A stretch of 64,000 nt of DNA, from the NCBI GenBank assembly GCA_963721105.1, contig CAVRHY010000011.1, positions 744,001 to 808,000 of the forward strand, in the 5' to 3' direction. A model generated the notes under the pieces. That model was not told where the DNA came from, did not search any database, and worked only from the letters and a program-made list of their open reading frames with translations. The stretch comes from Thermohalobaculum sp963721105. Its GTDB lineage: Bacteria > Pseudomonadota > Alphaproteobacteria > Rhodobacterales > Rhodobacteraceae. The translations under genes were made by a program, and so were the position numbers. The number at the start of each line of letters is the position of its first letter. The stretch's first letter is position 1. Shown piece by piece: positions 12,460 to 20,890 of this stretch.

Positions 12460-13767
12460 ATGATCCCCCGCTATTCCCGGCCCGAGATGGCGGCGATCTG
12501 GGCGCCGGAAACCCGGTTTCGCATCTGGTTCGAGATCGAGGCGCACGCGCTCGACGCGATGGCCGATCTCGGCGTCGTGCCGGCCTCGGCTGCCGAGGCG
12601 GTCTGGAAGGCCCGCGACGTCGAGTTCGACGTCGCCCGCATCGACGAGATCGAGCGTGAGGTGAAGCACGACGTCATCGCCTTCCTCACCCACCTGGCCG
12701 AGCATGTCGGGCCGGAGGCGCGCTTCGTCCACCAGGGGCTGACCTCGTCGGACGTGCTGGACACCTGCCTGTCGGTGCAGCTTGTGCGGGCGTCGGACAT
12801 CCTGCTGGACGACATCGCGAAGCTGCTGGCCGCGCTGAAGGTCCGCGCGATCGAGCACAAGGACACCCTCTGCATCGGGCGCAGCCACGGCATCCATGCC
12901 GAGCCGACGACCTTTGGCCTGAAGCTGGCGCAGGCCCATGCCGAGTTCGCGCGGAACCGCGAGCGCCTGCTGGCGGCGCGGCACGACATCGCGACCTGCG
13001 CGATCTCGGGCGCCGTCGGCACCTTCGCCAGCATCGACCCGCGCGTCGAGGCGCATGTCGCGGCGCAGATGGGGCTGGACCCGGAGCCGGTCTCGACGCA
13101 GGTTATCCCGCGCGACCGGCACGCCTATTTCTTCGCCGTGCTGGGGGTCGTCGCGTCCTCCGTCGAGCGGCTGGCGACCGAGATCCGGCACCTGCAGCGC
13201 ACCGAGGTCGGCGAGGCGGAAGAGTATTTCTCGCCGGGCCAGAAGGGCTCGAGCGCCATGCCGCACAAGCGCAACCCGGTGCTGAGCGAGAACCTGACCG
13301 GGCTGGCCCGGCTGGTGCGCGCCTATGCCGTCCCGGCGATGGAGAACGTGGCGCTGTGGCACGAGCGCGACATCTCGCACTCGTCGGTCGAGCGCAACAT
13401 CGGGCCGGACGCGACCGTGACGCTGGACTTCGCGCTGGCCCGGCTGACCGGCATCGTCGAGAAGCTGGTCGTCTACCCCGAGCGGATGCGCGAGAACCTG
13501 GAGCGCACGCGCGGGCTCTACCAGTCGGGGCGCGTGCTGCTGGCGCTGACGCAGGCGGGCATCAGCCGCGAGGACGCCTACCGGCTGGTCCAGCGCAACG
13601 CGATGCAGGTCTGGCAGCAGGGCGGCGACCTGCTCGAGGCGTTGAAGGCCGACGCCGAGGTGACGGCGGCGCTGGACGACGGGCGGCTCGAGGCGCTGTT
13701 CGACATGGAGCATCACACGCAGCACGTCGACACGATCTTCGAGCGGGTCTTCGGCGGCAGCGAGTGA
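12460..13767 (+). CDS. purB: Adenylosuccinate lyase
   Basis: PurB removes fumarate at two purine steps: SAICAR to AICAR, and adenylosuccinate to AMP. The 435-residue length is normal. It starts MIPRYSRPEMAAIWAPETRF, the standard family N-terminus, and the ATG at 12460 is chosen on that basis. HQGLTSSDVLDTCLSVQL and GRSHGIHAEPTTFGLK hold active-site His residues. The fumarase/aspartase-superfamily signature appears as GSSAMPHKRNP near residue 265, with the mobile-loop catalytic Ser. The protein acts as a cytoplasmic tetramer. It lies apart from purC, purSQ and purMN, as is common in this class. Confidence 0.97.
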   Translation: MIPRYSRPEMAAIWAPETRFRIWFEIEAHALDAMADLGVVPASAAEAVWKARDVEFDVARIDEIEREVKHDVIAFLTHLAEHVGPEARFVHQGLTSSDVLDTCLSVQLVRASDILLDDIAKLLAALKVRAIEHKDTLCIGRSHGIHAEPTTFGLKLAQAHAEFARNRERLLAARHDIATCAISGAVGTFASIDPRVEAHVAAQMGLDPEPVSTQVIPRDRHAYFFAVLGVVASSVERLATEIRHLQRTEVGEAEEYFSPGQKGSSAMPHKRNPVLSENLTGLARLVRAYAVPAMENVALWHERDISHSSVERNIGPDATVTLDFALARLTGIVEKLVVYPERMRENLERTRGLYQSGRVLLALTQAGISREDAYRLVQRNAMQVWQQGGDLLEALKADAEVTAALDDGRLEALFDMEHHTQHVDTIFERVFGGSE

Positions 13768-13856
13768 AGCCCGGACGAATAGCATCCCCGGCGGAGGTCG
13801 GCGCGGCAGAGGGTGATCCGCGTGACCCGAGGCCGAGCCCCGGCCGTCCGGTCGCG

Positions 13857-14729
13857 ATGACCTCGCCCGCCGTCGGTCTCGCGCTGATGGCGGTGGCCAT
13901 GCTGCTGCTGCCGGCCGGCGACGCCATCGCCAAGCACCTGACGGCAATCACCGCCTACGGCGCCGGCTTCCTCGCCTGGTCGCGCTTTGTCGTCGGCCTG
14001 GCGCTGATTGCGCCGGTGGCCGCCGGCAACGGCCAGCTGCGCGGGCTGGGGGCTGGGTTCCTGCTGCGCCAGGCGCTGCGCGGCGGGCTGGTCGCCTCGG
14101 CTATCATGTGCGTCATCAACGCGGTCAAGACGGCGCCGCTGGCCGATGTCTACGGCGCCTTCTTCGTCGGGCCGACAGCGGCGATCGTCATGGCGCGGCT
14201 GCTGCTGGGCGAGCGGGTGCGGCTGGCCGAGTGGGTCGCCGTGCTGCTGGGGTTCGCCGGCGTGCTGCTGATCGTGCGGCCGACCGGCGCGCTGACGCCG
14301 GGCCTGCTGTGGGCGCTGGGCGCGGGCATGAGCTTTGGCGGGTTTCTGGTCGCGACGCGCTGGGCCGCCGGTTCCGCGCCGCCGCTGGCGCAGCTTGCCG
14401 GGCAGCTGTTCTTCGGCTTCGCCTTCCTGGCGCCGCTGGGCATCGGCGACCTGCTGCGGCTGGGCATCGAGGCGCCCGGCTGGCTGCTGGCGATGGCGCT
14501 GGCCTCGGGTGCGGCCAACCTGCTGCAGATCCTGGCGGTACGCCATGCCGGCGCGGCGATGCTGGCGCCGGTCGTCTATCTCCAGATCGCCGCCGCGACA
14601 GCACTGGGCTGGGCGGTCTTCGGCGACCGGCCGGATGGCTGGACGGCGGCCGGGCTGGCCGTCATCGTGGCCGCGGGGCTTTGCCGGGTGCCATGGCGAC
14701 GGCGGCGCGGCGCCGCCAGGCGCGCCTGA
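13857..14729 (+). CDS. DMT superfamily (EamA) transporter
   Basis: This 290-residue inner-membrane protein has ten predicted helices in two EamA repeats, each of about 135 residues. The first repeat begins LALMAVAMLLLPAGDAIAKHL, which includes the motif typical of EamA exporters, and ends LLLGERVRLAEWVAVLLGFAGVLLIV. The second repeat ends VVYLQIAAATALGWAVFGDRPDGWTAAGLAVIVAAG. The substrate is unknown; the family mostly exports metabolites. The ATG at 13857 is the first in-frame start before helix 1, although no strong ribosome site precedes it. It sits 90 bp downstream of purB on the same strand. Confidence 0.85.
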   Translation: MTSPAVGLALMAVAMLLLPAGDAIAKHLTAITAYGAGFLAWSRFVVGLALIAPVAAGNGQLRGLGAGFLLRQALRGGLVASAIMCVINAVKTAPLADVYGAFFVGPTAAIVMARLLLGERVRLAEWVAVLLGFAGVLLIVRPTGALTPGLLWALGAGMSFGGFLVATRWAAGSAPPLAQLAGQLFFGFAFLAPLGIGDLLRLGIEAPGWLLAMALASGAANLLQILAVRHAGAAMLAPVVYLQIAAATALGWAVFGDRPDGWTAAGLAVIVAAGLCRVPWRRRRGAARRA

Positions 14730-14798
14730 GCAACGGGCCCTCGCCGCTGGCCGTGCGGCCGCGCCGGCCATATCTTGCAAACCGGGAGGATCCCTGCC

Positions 14799-15350
14799 AT
14801 GAACCGACGCCGTGTCATCGCCCTTTTCGCCGCGACTGCCGGATTGGCGATCGTTCCGCTGTCCGCGCGTGCCGCCAGCGCATACGACTTCACCTTCGAG
14901 GACATCGACGGCGGCCGGCTCGACCTCTCCGCCTTCGCCGGGCGGCCGGTGCTGATCGTCAACACTGCGTCGCGCTGCGGCTATACCTACCAGTACGACG
15001 CGCTGCAGGCGCTCTATGACCGCTATCGCGAGCGCGGCCTCGTGGTCGTGGGCGTGCCCTCCGACGATTTCCGGCAGGAGCTGGCAACCGAGTCGGAGGT
15101 CAAGCACTTCTGCGAGGCCAACTTCTCGATCGACTTCCCGATGACGGCGATCACCCATGTCAGCGGGGCCAAGGCGCACTCGTTCTACTCCTGGGCGGCC
15201 GGAACGATGGGGCCCGAGGCGGAGCCGCGCTGGAACTTCCACAAGCTGCTGGTCGGGCCCGATGGCCGGATGGTCGCGGCATTCCCGACCCGGACCGAGC
15301 CGGACGCGCCGGAAATCCGGCAGGCGATCGAGGCGCTGCTCGGCAGCTGA
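14799..15350 (+). CDS. Glutathione peroxidase family protein, exported
   Basis: This 183-residue peroxidase has a signal peptide (about residues 1-25, Arg-rich MNRRRV then a hydrophobic stretch ending in ARA), so it probably acts in the periplasm. The peroxidatic residue is Cys in NTASRCGYT, not selenocysteine. WNF, the Trp/Asn pair of the catalytic tetrad, is present in PRWNFHKLLVGPDG. The Gln usually found in the P-S-N-Q-F segment is replaced: the protein reads GVPSDDFRQEL. The resolving-Cys helix motif HFCEANFSIDFPM is retained. A GGGAGGA site precedes the ATG at 14799. It probably reduces peroxides using thioredoxin-like donors. Confidence 0.9.
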   Translation: MNRRRVIALFAATAGLAIVPLSARAASAYDFTFEDIDGGRLDLSAFAGRPVLIVNTASRCGYTYQYDALQALYDRYRERGLVVVGVPSDDFRQELATESEVKHFCEANFSIDFPMTAITHVSGAKAHSFYSWAAGTMGPEAEPRWNFHKLLVGPDGRMVAAFPTRTEPDAPEIRQAIEALLGS

Positions 15351-15445
15351 CGGCGGACGGCAGCTCTGCCGCAGCGCTTGCATGCCAAAGCGTTCACGAT
15401 TAGCTGGCGCCGATCGCGGCCCCGGCCGCCACCGGAGGTTCGCCC

Positions 15446-16066
15446 ATGTCGAAGACCCTGCCCGGCATCCTCGCCATGGCCGCGATCGTCATGGCGTCGA
15501 ACGTGCTGGTGCAGTTCCGGCTGGGCGACTGGCTGACCTGGGGCGCGCTGAGCTATCCCTTCGCCTTCCTGGTGACGGACCTGACGAACAGGCTGCACGG
15601 CCCGGCGGCAGCGCGCCGGGTGGTCGTCGCGGGCTTCGTCGCGGGGCTGGCCTGCTCGGTGGTCGGCACGCAGATCGAGGGCGCGTTCGGGCCGCTGGTG
15701 ACCTGGCGCATCGCGGCCGGGTCGGGCACCGCCTTTCTCAGCGCGCAGCTGCTGGACATCGCCGTCTTCGACCGGCTGCGGCTGGGGCAGTGGTGGCGCG
15801 CGCCGCTGCTGTCGTCGCTGGTGGGCTCGGCGGTCGACACGGCGCTGTTTTTCTCGATCGCCTTCTCGGCGGCGCTGGCCTGGATCGAGCCGACCGTCGA
15901 TGTCGGCTGGGCGAACCAGGCCGTGCCGCTGCTGGGCGCCGGGCCGGCGGTGCCGCTGTGGGTCAGCCTGGGCGCCGCCGACTTCCTGGTGAAGATCGCG
16001 CTGGCGATGATCGCGCTGGTGCCGTTCCGCGTGCTGGTCGGCCGGCTGGCGGCGCCGCGCGCCTGA
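15446..16066 (+). CDS. Queuosine precursor transporter YhhQ/VUT family
   Basis: This 206-residue inner-membrane protein has about six helices and family motifs LSYPFAFLVTDLTNRLHG near residue 40, AFLSAQLLDIAVFDRLR and LVGSAVDTALFFSIAFSAAL. Members import preQ0/preQ1 for queuosine modification of tRNA. The window also encodes tRNA-guanine transglycosylase at 61.2 kb, which uses that precursor. No preQ1 riboswitch fold is visible in the 95 bp upstream; the ATG follows CCGGAGG. Confidence 0.88.
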   Translation: MSKTLPGILAMAAIVMASNVLVQFRLGDWLTWGALSYPFAFLVTDLTNRLHGPAAARRVVVAGFVAGLACSVVGTQIEGAFGPLVTWRIAAGSGTAFLSAQLLDIAVFDRLRLGQWWRAPLLSSLVGSAVDTALFFSIAFSAALAWIEPTVDVGWANQAVPLLGAGPAVPLWVSLGAADFLVKIALAMIALVPFRVLVGRLAAPRA

Positions 16067-16099
16067 AAGCCGCCCGACCCCGCCTCGTGTGGGCAGCCC

Positions 16100-16438
16100 T
16101 CAGCGCGTCTCCTCGACGTCCTGCATGATCTGCGTCTTGGCCTCGGCCAGCAGGCCGTCCATCTGCTGGCGCAATTCCTGCTCGGTCACCGCGACCTTCT
16201 TGGCCTGCAGATCGGCCCAGACCTTCTCGAACACGTCGTTGTCGCCCTTCTCCTTGAAGTCGGCGGTGACGACCTGCTGCGCATAGGCACGCGCCTCGTC
16301 GGGGTCGGTAATCCCCATGCGCCCGGCAGCCCAAAGGCCCAGCAGCCGGTTGCGGCGGGCCTGGGCCTTGAACTGCATTTCCTCGTCATGGGCGAACTTG
16401 CGCTCGAACCCCTTCTCGCGGTCCTCGAATGTCGACAT
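16100..16438 (-). CDS. DUF1476 protein, ATP synthase inhibitor zeta subunit
   Basis: This 112-residue soluble helical protein matches the alphaproteobacterial zeta family. It begins MSTFEDREKGFERKFAHDEE, the family-conserved N-terminus that in Paracoccus inserts into F1-ATPase and blocks ATP hydrolysis. It continues with RRNRLLGLWAA and an acidic helical C-terminal half. The start at 16438 is set by this conserved opening. It is one of the best clade markers in the window. The gene converges on the YhhQ gene and is divergent from purC across 216 bp. Confidence 0.93.
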   Translation of the reverse strand: MSTFEDREKGFERKFAHDEEMQFKAQARRNRLLGLWAAGRMGITDPDEARAYAQQVVTADFKEKGDNDVFEKVWADLQAKKVAVTEQELRQQMDGLLAEAKTQIMQDVEETR

Positions 16439-16654
16439 GGCGTGCTGCGCTCCGGTTGTTCCCGCCTTCCCTGACACGAAATTTAGAAAGATCGCAAGCG
16501 CACGCAATGCGGCGTCGGCGCATGTTCCCGCGAGGGTTCGCTGTGCGAGGGCGGATCTCCGTCCGGTGGCAACCCTTGGCAATCATCTGCGCAGCCCATA
16601 TAGCTGGGCGGAAAGCGGCGGGTGCGTCCCGCGCTGCTATTGCGGAGAACGCCG

Positions 16655-17416
16655 ATGGCGCGGCGCAGGCTCGTCTACGAGGGCAAGGCAAAAATTCTCT
16701 ACGAGGGTCCCGAGCCCGGAACCCTGATCCAGCATTTCAAGGACGACGCGACGGCCTTCAACGCCCAGAAGAAGGACGTGATCGACGGCAAGGGCGTGCT
16801 GAATAACCGCATCTCCGAGCACATCATGATAGCGCTGACGGCGATCGGCGTGCCGAACCACTTCATCAAGCGCCTGAACATGCGCGAGCAGCTTATCCGC
16901 GCGGTCGAGATCATTCCGCTGGAGATCGTGGTGCGCAATGTCGCCGCCGGCTCGCTGTCCAAGCGGCTGGGCATCGACGAGGGCACGGCGCTGCCGCGGC
17001 CGATCATCGAGTTCTACCTGAAGGACGACGCGCTGGAAGACCCGATGGTCACGGAAGAGCACATCATCGCCTTCAACTGGGCCGGCCAGCAGGACATCGA
17101 CGACATCATCGCGCTGGCGCTGCGCGTGAACGATTTCCTCAGCGGCCTTTTCATGGGCGTGGGCATCAAGCTGGTCGACTTCAAGATCGAGTGCGGCCGG
17201 ATCTGGGAGGGCGACTACCAGCGCGTGATCGTCGCCGACGAGATCAGCCCCGATTCCTGCCGCTTATGGGATACCAAGACCGGCCAGAAGCTGGACAAGG
17301 ACGTCTTCCGGCGCGACCTTGGCAGCCTGGCGGACGCCTATACCGAGGTCGCCCGGCGCCTCGGCATCCTGCCCGAGGGCGGGCGGGCGCGCTCCGGCCC
17401 CAAGCTGGTGCACTGA
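16655..17416 (+). CDS. purC: Phosphoribosylaminoimidazole-succinocarboxamide synthase
   Basis: PurC joins aspartate to CAIR in an ATP-dependent step of de novo purine synthesis. The 253-residue protein starts ARRRLVYEGKAKILYEG, the glycine-rich ATP-binding start. It contains ISEHIMIALTAIGVPNHF, the EIIPLEIVVRNVAAGSLSKRLG signature block and LVDFKIECGR, with the metal-binding Glu/Asp residues expected. The ATG at 16655 follows GGAG. The product feeds PurB, encoded about 4 kb upstream. Confidence 0.97.
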   Translation: MARRRLVYEGKAKILYEGPEPGTLIQHFKDDATAFNAQKKDVIDGKGVLNNRISEHIMIALTAIGVPNHFIKRLNMREQLIRAVEIIPLEIVVRNVAAGSLSKRLGIDEGTALPRPIIEFYLKDDALEDPMVTEEHIIAFNWAGQQDIDDIIALALRVNDFLSGLFMGVGIKLVDFKIECGRIWEGDYQRVIVADEISPDSCRLWDTKTGQKLDKDVFRRDLGSLADAYTEVARRLGILPEGGRARSGPKLVH

Positions 17417-17482
17417 CGCCGGTGGACCGGCCGGCCTCGCGCGGGTAGGCTGCGGGAGACTGCAGCGGCGCGCGAGGGGGCG

Positions 17483-18415
17483 ATGCCGGCGACACGTCCC
17501 GCACGTCCCATCCCGAGCTTCATGATGGGCTTTCCGGCGCTTGTCATGGTGCTGGCGCTCGGCTTCGGGCTCCCGCTTGCCTGGCAGGCGCGCGACTTCG
17601 TCCGCGCCAGCGAGGTCGTGCCGGCCGAGGTCACGGCCGTCCGCTCGACCTTCGACTGCTCCAGCAACTCGACGGTGCCGAGCGGCTCCGGCACCCGCTG
17701 GCGCGAGCGGAACACCTGCAGCGAGGTCTTCTACCCGACCGTGCGCTACCGCACGATCACCGGCGTCGCCTACGAGAACGAGGTGATGGGGTTCCTCAAC
17801 GGCTTCGACGCCGCCGTCGGTGACCGGATCGACGTGCGCTATCGCCGGGACGACCCTGAGTTGGTGCAGGTCGACCGCTGGGCGACCATCTGGGGCATCC
17901 CGCTCGGCCTGCTGGCGGTCGGCACGGCCTTCGGCGCGTTCTTCTTCTGGCTGCGGAGCGTGAACGCCCGGGCGGCGCGCTCCGGTGCGGTCGAGACGGT
18001 GATGCAGGCCGAGCCCCTGCCGCTCTGGGTGGTCGCCACGACCCTGATCGCGCCGTTCGGGCTGACCTACATGACGGGCGTGCTGGCCTCGGGCACCTTC
18101 GAGTTCTGGCGCAACAGCGAACCTGCCGAGGCCGTGATCGTCGCGCCGATGCAGTCGTCGACCGACCCGCCGGTGCTGCGCTTCGCCGACCGGCGGGGCA
18201 ACGAGATCGAGGGAGAGCCCGAGACCGTGCCCTTCGAGATGCTGAACGTTCCGGGCCGTGCCGTGCCGGTGCTCTACCGGACCGACGACCCCCACGTCTT
18301 CCGCGCGGCGCCCGGCGCGATGTCGATCTGGTGGCCGACGATCACGGTGGGCATCTTCGCAGGCGTGTTCGGCGTGGCGCTGGTCGGGGCGCTGGTTTTC
18401 ATGTCGCGCGGATAG
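17483..18415 (+). CDS. DUF3592 domain membrane protein
   Basis: This 310-residue protein has membrane segments near residues 15-33, 133-155, 175-200 and 285-307. Between them lie two extracytoplasmic beta-rich DUF3592-like segments. The first has VVPAEVTAVRSTFDCS, YPTVRYRTITGVAYE and GDRIDVRYRRDDPELVQV; the second has PAEAVIVAPMQSS, PVLRFADRRGNEIEGE and AVPVLYRTDDPHVFRA. The repeated V-x-Y-R-x-D-D-P pattern is the hallmark of the family, whose function is unknown. A GAGGGGG site precedes the ATG. The ceramidase-family gene follows after 8 bp, so the pair is probably one operon. Confidence 0.8.
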   Translation: MPATRPARPIPSFMMGFPALVMVLALGFGLPLAWQARDFVRASEVVPAEVTAVRSTFDCSSNSTVPSGSGTRWRERNTCSEVFYPTVRYRTITGVAYENEVMGFLNGFDAAVGDRIDVRYRRDDPELVQVDRWATIWGIPLGLLAVGTAFGAFFFWLRSVNARAARSGAVETVMQAEPLPLWVVATTLIAPFGLTYMTGVLASGTFEFWRNSEPAEAVIVAPMQSSTDPPVLRFADRRGNEIEGEPETVPFEMLNVPGRAVPVLYRTDDPHVFRAAPGAMSIWWPTITVGIFAGVFGVALVGALVFMSRG

Positions 18416-18423
18416 CCGGCGGC

Positions 18424-19104
18424 GTGAACTGGACGCGGCAGCTCGACGGCTATTGCGAGCGGGCCGGCCCGGATTTCTGGGCCGAGCCGCTGAACGCATC
18501 GACGAACGCCGCCTTCCTGATCGCCGCGCTGGTCGCGCTGGTGCTGGCGTGGCGGGCGGCGCGCCTGGACGGGCCGGTCATCTGCCTGATCGGCGTGCTG
18601 GCGGCGATCGGCGCGGGCTCGTTCCTGTTCCACACCTTCGCAACCGCCTGGGCGGCGCTGGCCGATACGGGGCCGATCGCACTCTTCATCCTCGGCTATT
18701 TCACCGTAGCGATGAACCGCTTTGCCAGTGTCCGGTGGAGTCATGCGGTGTTGCTGACGCTGGGCTTCCTGGGTGCAATGGCGGCGCTGTCGTGGGTGTT
18801 ACGGATTACGGCGGGCGGGCTTCTGCACGGGTCGCAGGGCTATGTGCCGGCGCTCGTCGCGGTGCTCGGCGTCGGGCTGTGGCTGCGCGGGCGGCGGCAC
18901 GCGGCCGGGGCGTGGCTGCTGGCGGCGGCGGGGGTGTTCGCCGTCTCGCTGGCGGCGCGGACGCTGGACCTGCCGCTCTGCGGGGCTTGGCCCGCCGGCA
19001 CCCATTTCCTGTGGCACGTCCTCAACGCCTTCGTGCTGGGAACGCTGATCGTGGCCGTGGTTCGGCACGGCGGCTTGCCGGGCGCCGGCGCATCGCATAA
19101 CTAG
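18424..19104 (+). CDS. Ceramidase-family (alkaline ceramidase-like) integral membrane protein
   Basis: This 226-residue, seven-helix protein carries the CREST/ceramidase pattern. YCERAGPDFWAEPLNASTNAAFL at the N-terminus has the conserved Glu and Asn. GAGSFLFHTFATAW has a zinc-ligand His, and GTHFLWHVLNAFVLG near the C-terminus has the His pair. Bacterial members are poorly characterised; amide hydrolysis of lipids is the family expectation. The GTG at 18424 is chosen because it precedes the conserved opening directly. The earlier in-frame start would add an Arg-rich, non-homologous stretch overlapping the DUF3592 gene. Confidence 0.75.
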   Translation: MNWTRQLDGYCERAGPDFWAEPLNASTNAAFLIAALVALVLAWRAARLDGPVICLIGVLAAIGAGSFLFHTFATAWAALADTGPIALFILGYFTVAMNRFASVRWSHAVLLTLGFLGAMAALSWVLRITAGGLLHGSQGYVPALVAVLGVGLWLRGRRHAAGAWLLAAAGVFAVSLAARTLDLPLCGAWPAGTHFLWHVLNAFVLGTLIVAVVRHGGLPGAGASHN

Positions 19105-19124
19105 TGCGAAACTCCGGAGGCCCC

Positions 19125-19364
19125 ATGCACGCGCGCGTCCACGTCACCTTGCGCCCCAGTGTCCTCGATCCGCAGGGCGAGGCGATCAGGCACGCTCTGT
19201 CGGCGATGGGCTTCGACGGCGTCGAGGGCGTCCGCCAGGGCAAGGTCATCGACCTCGATCTGGCCGAGACCGACGCGGAAGCGGCGAAGGCGCGGGTCGC
19301 CGAGATGTGCGAGAAGCTGCTCGCGAACACCGTCATCGAGGACTACCGGATCGAAATTTCCTGA
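19125..19364 (+). CDS. purS: Phosphoribosylformylglycinamidine synthase subunit PurS
   Basis: PurS is the small structural subunit linking PurL and PurQ in the three-part FGAM synthase of Gram-positives and alphaproteobacteria. At 79 residues it has the expected ferredoxin-like pattern: ARVHVTLRPSVLDPQGEAI, ALSAMGFDGVEGVRQGKVIDLDL and KLLANTVIEDYRIEI. The start at 19125 follows CCGGAGG. purQ begins 18 bp later. The third subunit gene, purL, is not next to the pair. Confidence 0.95.
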   Translation: MHARVHVTLRPSVLDPQGEAIRHALSAMGFDGVEGVRQGKVIDLDLAETDAEAAKARVAEMCEKLLANTVIEDYRIEIS

Positions 19365-19382
19365 CGTGCTCGGGGTCAAGCC

Positions 19383-20075
19383 ATGAAGACGGCCGTTATC
19401 GTCTATCCCGGATCGAACTGCGACCGGGACATCGCCGTTGCGCTGGGCGCGGCCGCCGGAGAGCCGGCGGCGATGGTCTGGCACAAGGAAACCGCGCTGC
19501 CGGCGGGCATCGACGCGGTGGCGATCCCGGGCGGGTTCTCCTTCGGCGACTACCTGCGCTGCGGCGCCATCGCGGCGCGGGCGCCGATCATGCGGGCGGT
19601 GGCCGAGTTCGCGCAGCGGGGCGGAATCGTGCTGGGCATCTGCAACGGCTTTCAGGTGCTGATCGAGGCCGGGCTGCTGCCGGGCGCGCTCATAAGGAAC
19701 GCCGGGCTGAAATTCGTCTGCCGCGACGTGCACCTGCGCGTCGAGACCTCGGACAGTCCGTTCACCAACGCCTACAATGCCGGGACAGTGATCCGGGTGC
19801 CGGTAGCGCACCACGACGGCAACTACATCGCCGACGAGCGGACGCTGGCTGCGCTGCGCGACGGTAACCGGATCGCCTTCCGCTATTGCCGGCCAGACGG
19901 GACGGCGGGCGACAACCCGAACGGCTCGACCGACGACATCGCCGGGGTGCTGAGCGCCAACCGGCGCGTGCTGGGCATGATGCCGCACCCCGAGCGGCTG
20001 GCCGACGCCGCGCTGGGCGGCACGGACGGGCAGGGCGTGTTCCGCAGCCTGGCCTCAGCGCTGGAGACGGCGTGA
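19383..20075 (+). CDS. purQ: Phosphoribosylformylglycinamidine synthase, glutaminase subunit PurQ
   Basis: PurQ hydrolyses glutamine and passes ammonia to PurL for conversion of FGAR to FGAM. The 230-residue class I amidotransferase has IPGGFSFGDYLRCGAI near the start, the nucleophile Cys in VLGICNGFQVL (near residue 88), and the His of the triad in GMMPHPERL near the C-terminus. The ALKFVCRD-type segment reads GLKFVCRDVHLRVE. It is co-transcribed with purS. The gene after purQ lies on the other strand, so any purL is elsewhere. Confidence 0.96.
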   Translation: MKTAVIVYPGSNCDRDIAVALGAAAGEPAAMVWHKETALPAGIDAVAIPGGFSFGDYLRCGAIAARAPIMRAVAEFAQRGGIVLGICNGFQVLIEAGLLPGALIRNAGLKFVCRDVHLRVETSDSPFTNAYNAGTVIRVPVAHHDGNYIADERTLAALRDGNRIAFRYCRPDGTAGDNPNGSTDDIAGVLSANRRVLGMMPHPERLADAALGGTDGQGVFRSLASALETA

Positions 20076-20175
20076 ACGCCTGATCCGGCACTCCGGCCGG
20101 GTGGAGCCCGATCCTGCACTGCTGAGCGCGCCCCGTAGACGGAGCCGACGCCCCAGATGCCGGAGCCCGCGCGGT

Positions 20176-20889
20176 TCAAGCCGTGGCCGCGTCCTGCGCG
20201 CGATCCGGATCGCCGAGGCCCAGCCGCTCGCGCAGCACCGTCTCGGCCTCTGCCCAGTCCCGGACCTGGCAGGTCGCGGCGGCGCAGTCGGGCGACAGGC
20301 GGCGTACGGTCTCGGCGCCGGCGAAATGCAGGCGGATAACGTCGGGCGCGTAGTTCGCCACGCTCTCGATCTGGCGCACCGAATCGTCCACGAAGGCGGT
20401 CGGAGCGCCGGCAGCCTCGGCCAGCCACGCCATCGCGCGACCCTTGCCGCCGGTGTTGACGACGACCGGCCACGGAATGCCGTGCCCGGCCATGTTCTGC
20501 CGCCGCGCCTCTCCGGCGATCTCGGGGACATTGGTAAGGATGACGATCTGCGCGTCGCCCGCCAGGCTGTGCAGCGCCTGCGATGCGCCGGGCATCAGCT
20601 GCTGGTGCAGGCATTCCTCGCGGAAGAAGCGGAAGATGATCTCGAGACACTCGTTGAACGGCAGCGGCTCGTCCGAGCCGGTGCGGAACATCGAGCCTTC
20701 CAGCTCGTAGCTCTCGAGGCGAAGGTCGTAGCCGATGCCCTGCATGAAGCGGTCGAGGTGCTCGACGTAGATGGCAAGGCAGTCGTCGACGTCGACGACG
20801 ACCAGCGGGCGCCCGCGCTCGATCTCCAGCGTCCGAAGCTGGGCCATCGTCGCCGGTGCGACGCCATGATCCGCGGGCTTGTCGTTCAT
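20176..20889 (-). CDS. HAD-superfamily hydrolase-like protein
   Basis: The 237 residues have a HAD core. The first motif is VVVDVDDCLAIYVEHLD, with the nucleophile Asp and the acid Asp two residues later. Motif II is VILTNVPE (Thr). Motif IV is TAFVDDSVRQIESV, with the acidic pair; a Lys for motif III is found in NTGGKGRAMAWL. A cap region spans about residues 40-100. It probably hydrolyses a phosphate ester, substrate unknown. Its ATG at 20889 lies one base after the stop of the DUF3572 gene, so the two are translationally linked. The start MNDKPADHG is chosen for that spacing. Confidence 0.8.
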   Translation of the reverse strand: MNDKPADHGVAPATMAQLRTLEIERGRPLVVVDVDDCLAIYVEHLDRFMQGIGYDLRLESYELEGSMFRTGSDEPLPFNECLEIIFRFFREECLHQQLMPGASQALHSLAGDAQIVILTNVPEIAGEARRQNMAGHGIPWPVVVNTGGKGRAMAWLAEAAGAPTAFVDDSVRQIESVANYAPDVIRLHFAGAETVRRLSPDCAAATCQVRDWAEAETVLRERLGLGDPDRAQDAATA

Positions 20890-20890
20890 C

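Noticed and set aside
15351..15445. preQ1 riboswitch before the YhhQ-type transporter gene.
   Set aside because: The conserved pseudoknot core and A-rich tail of known preQ1 classes are not present in the 95-bp leader.
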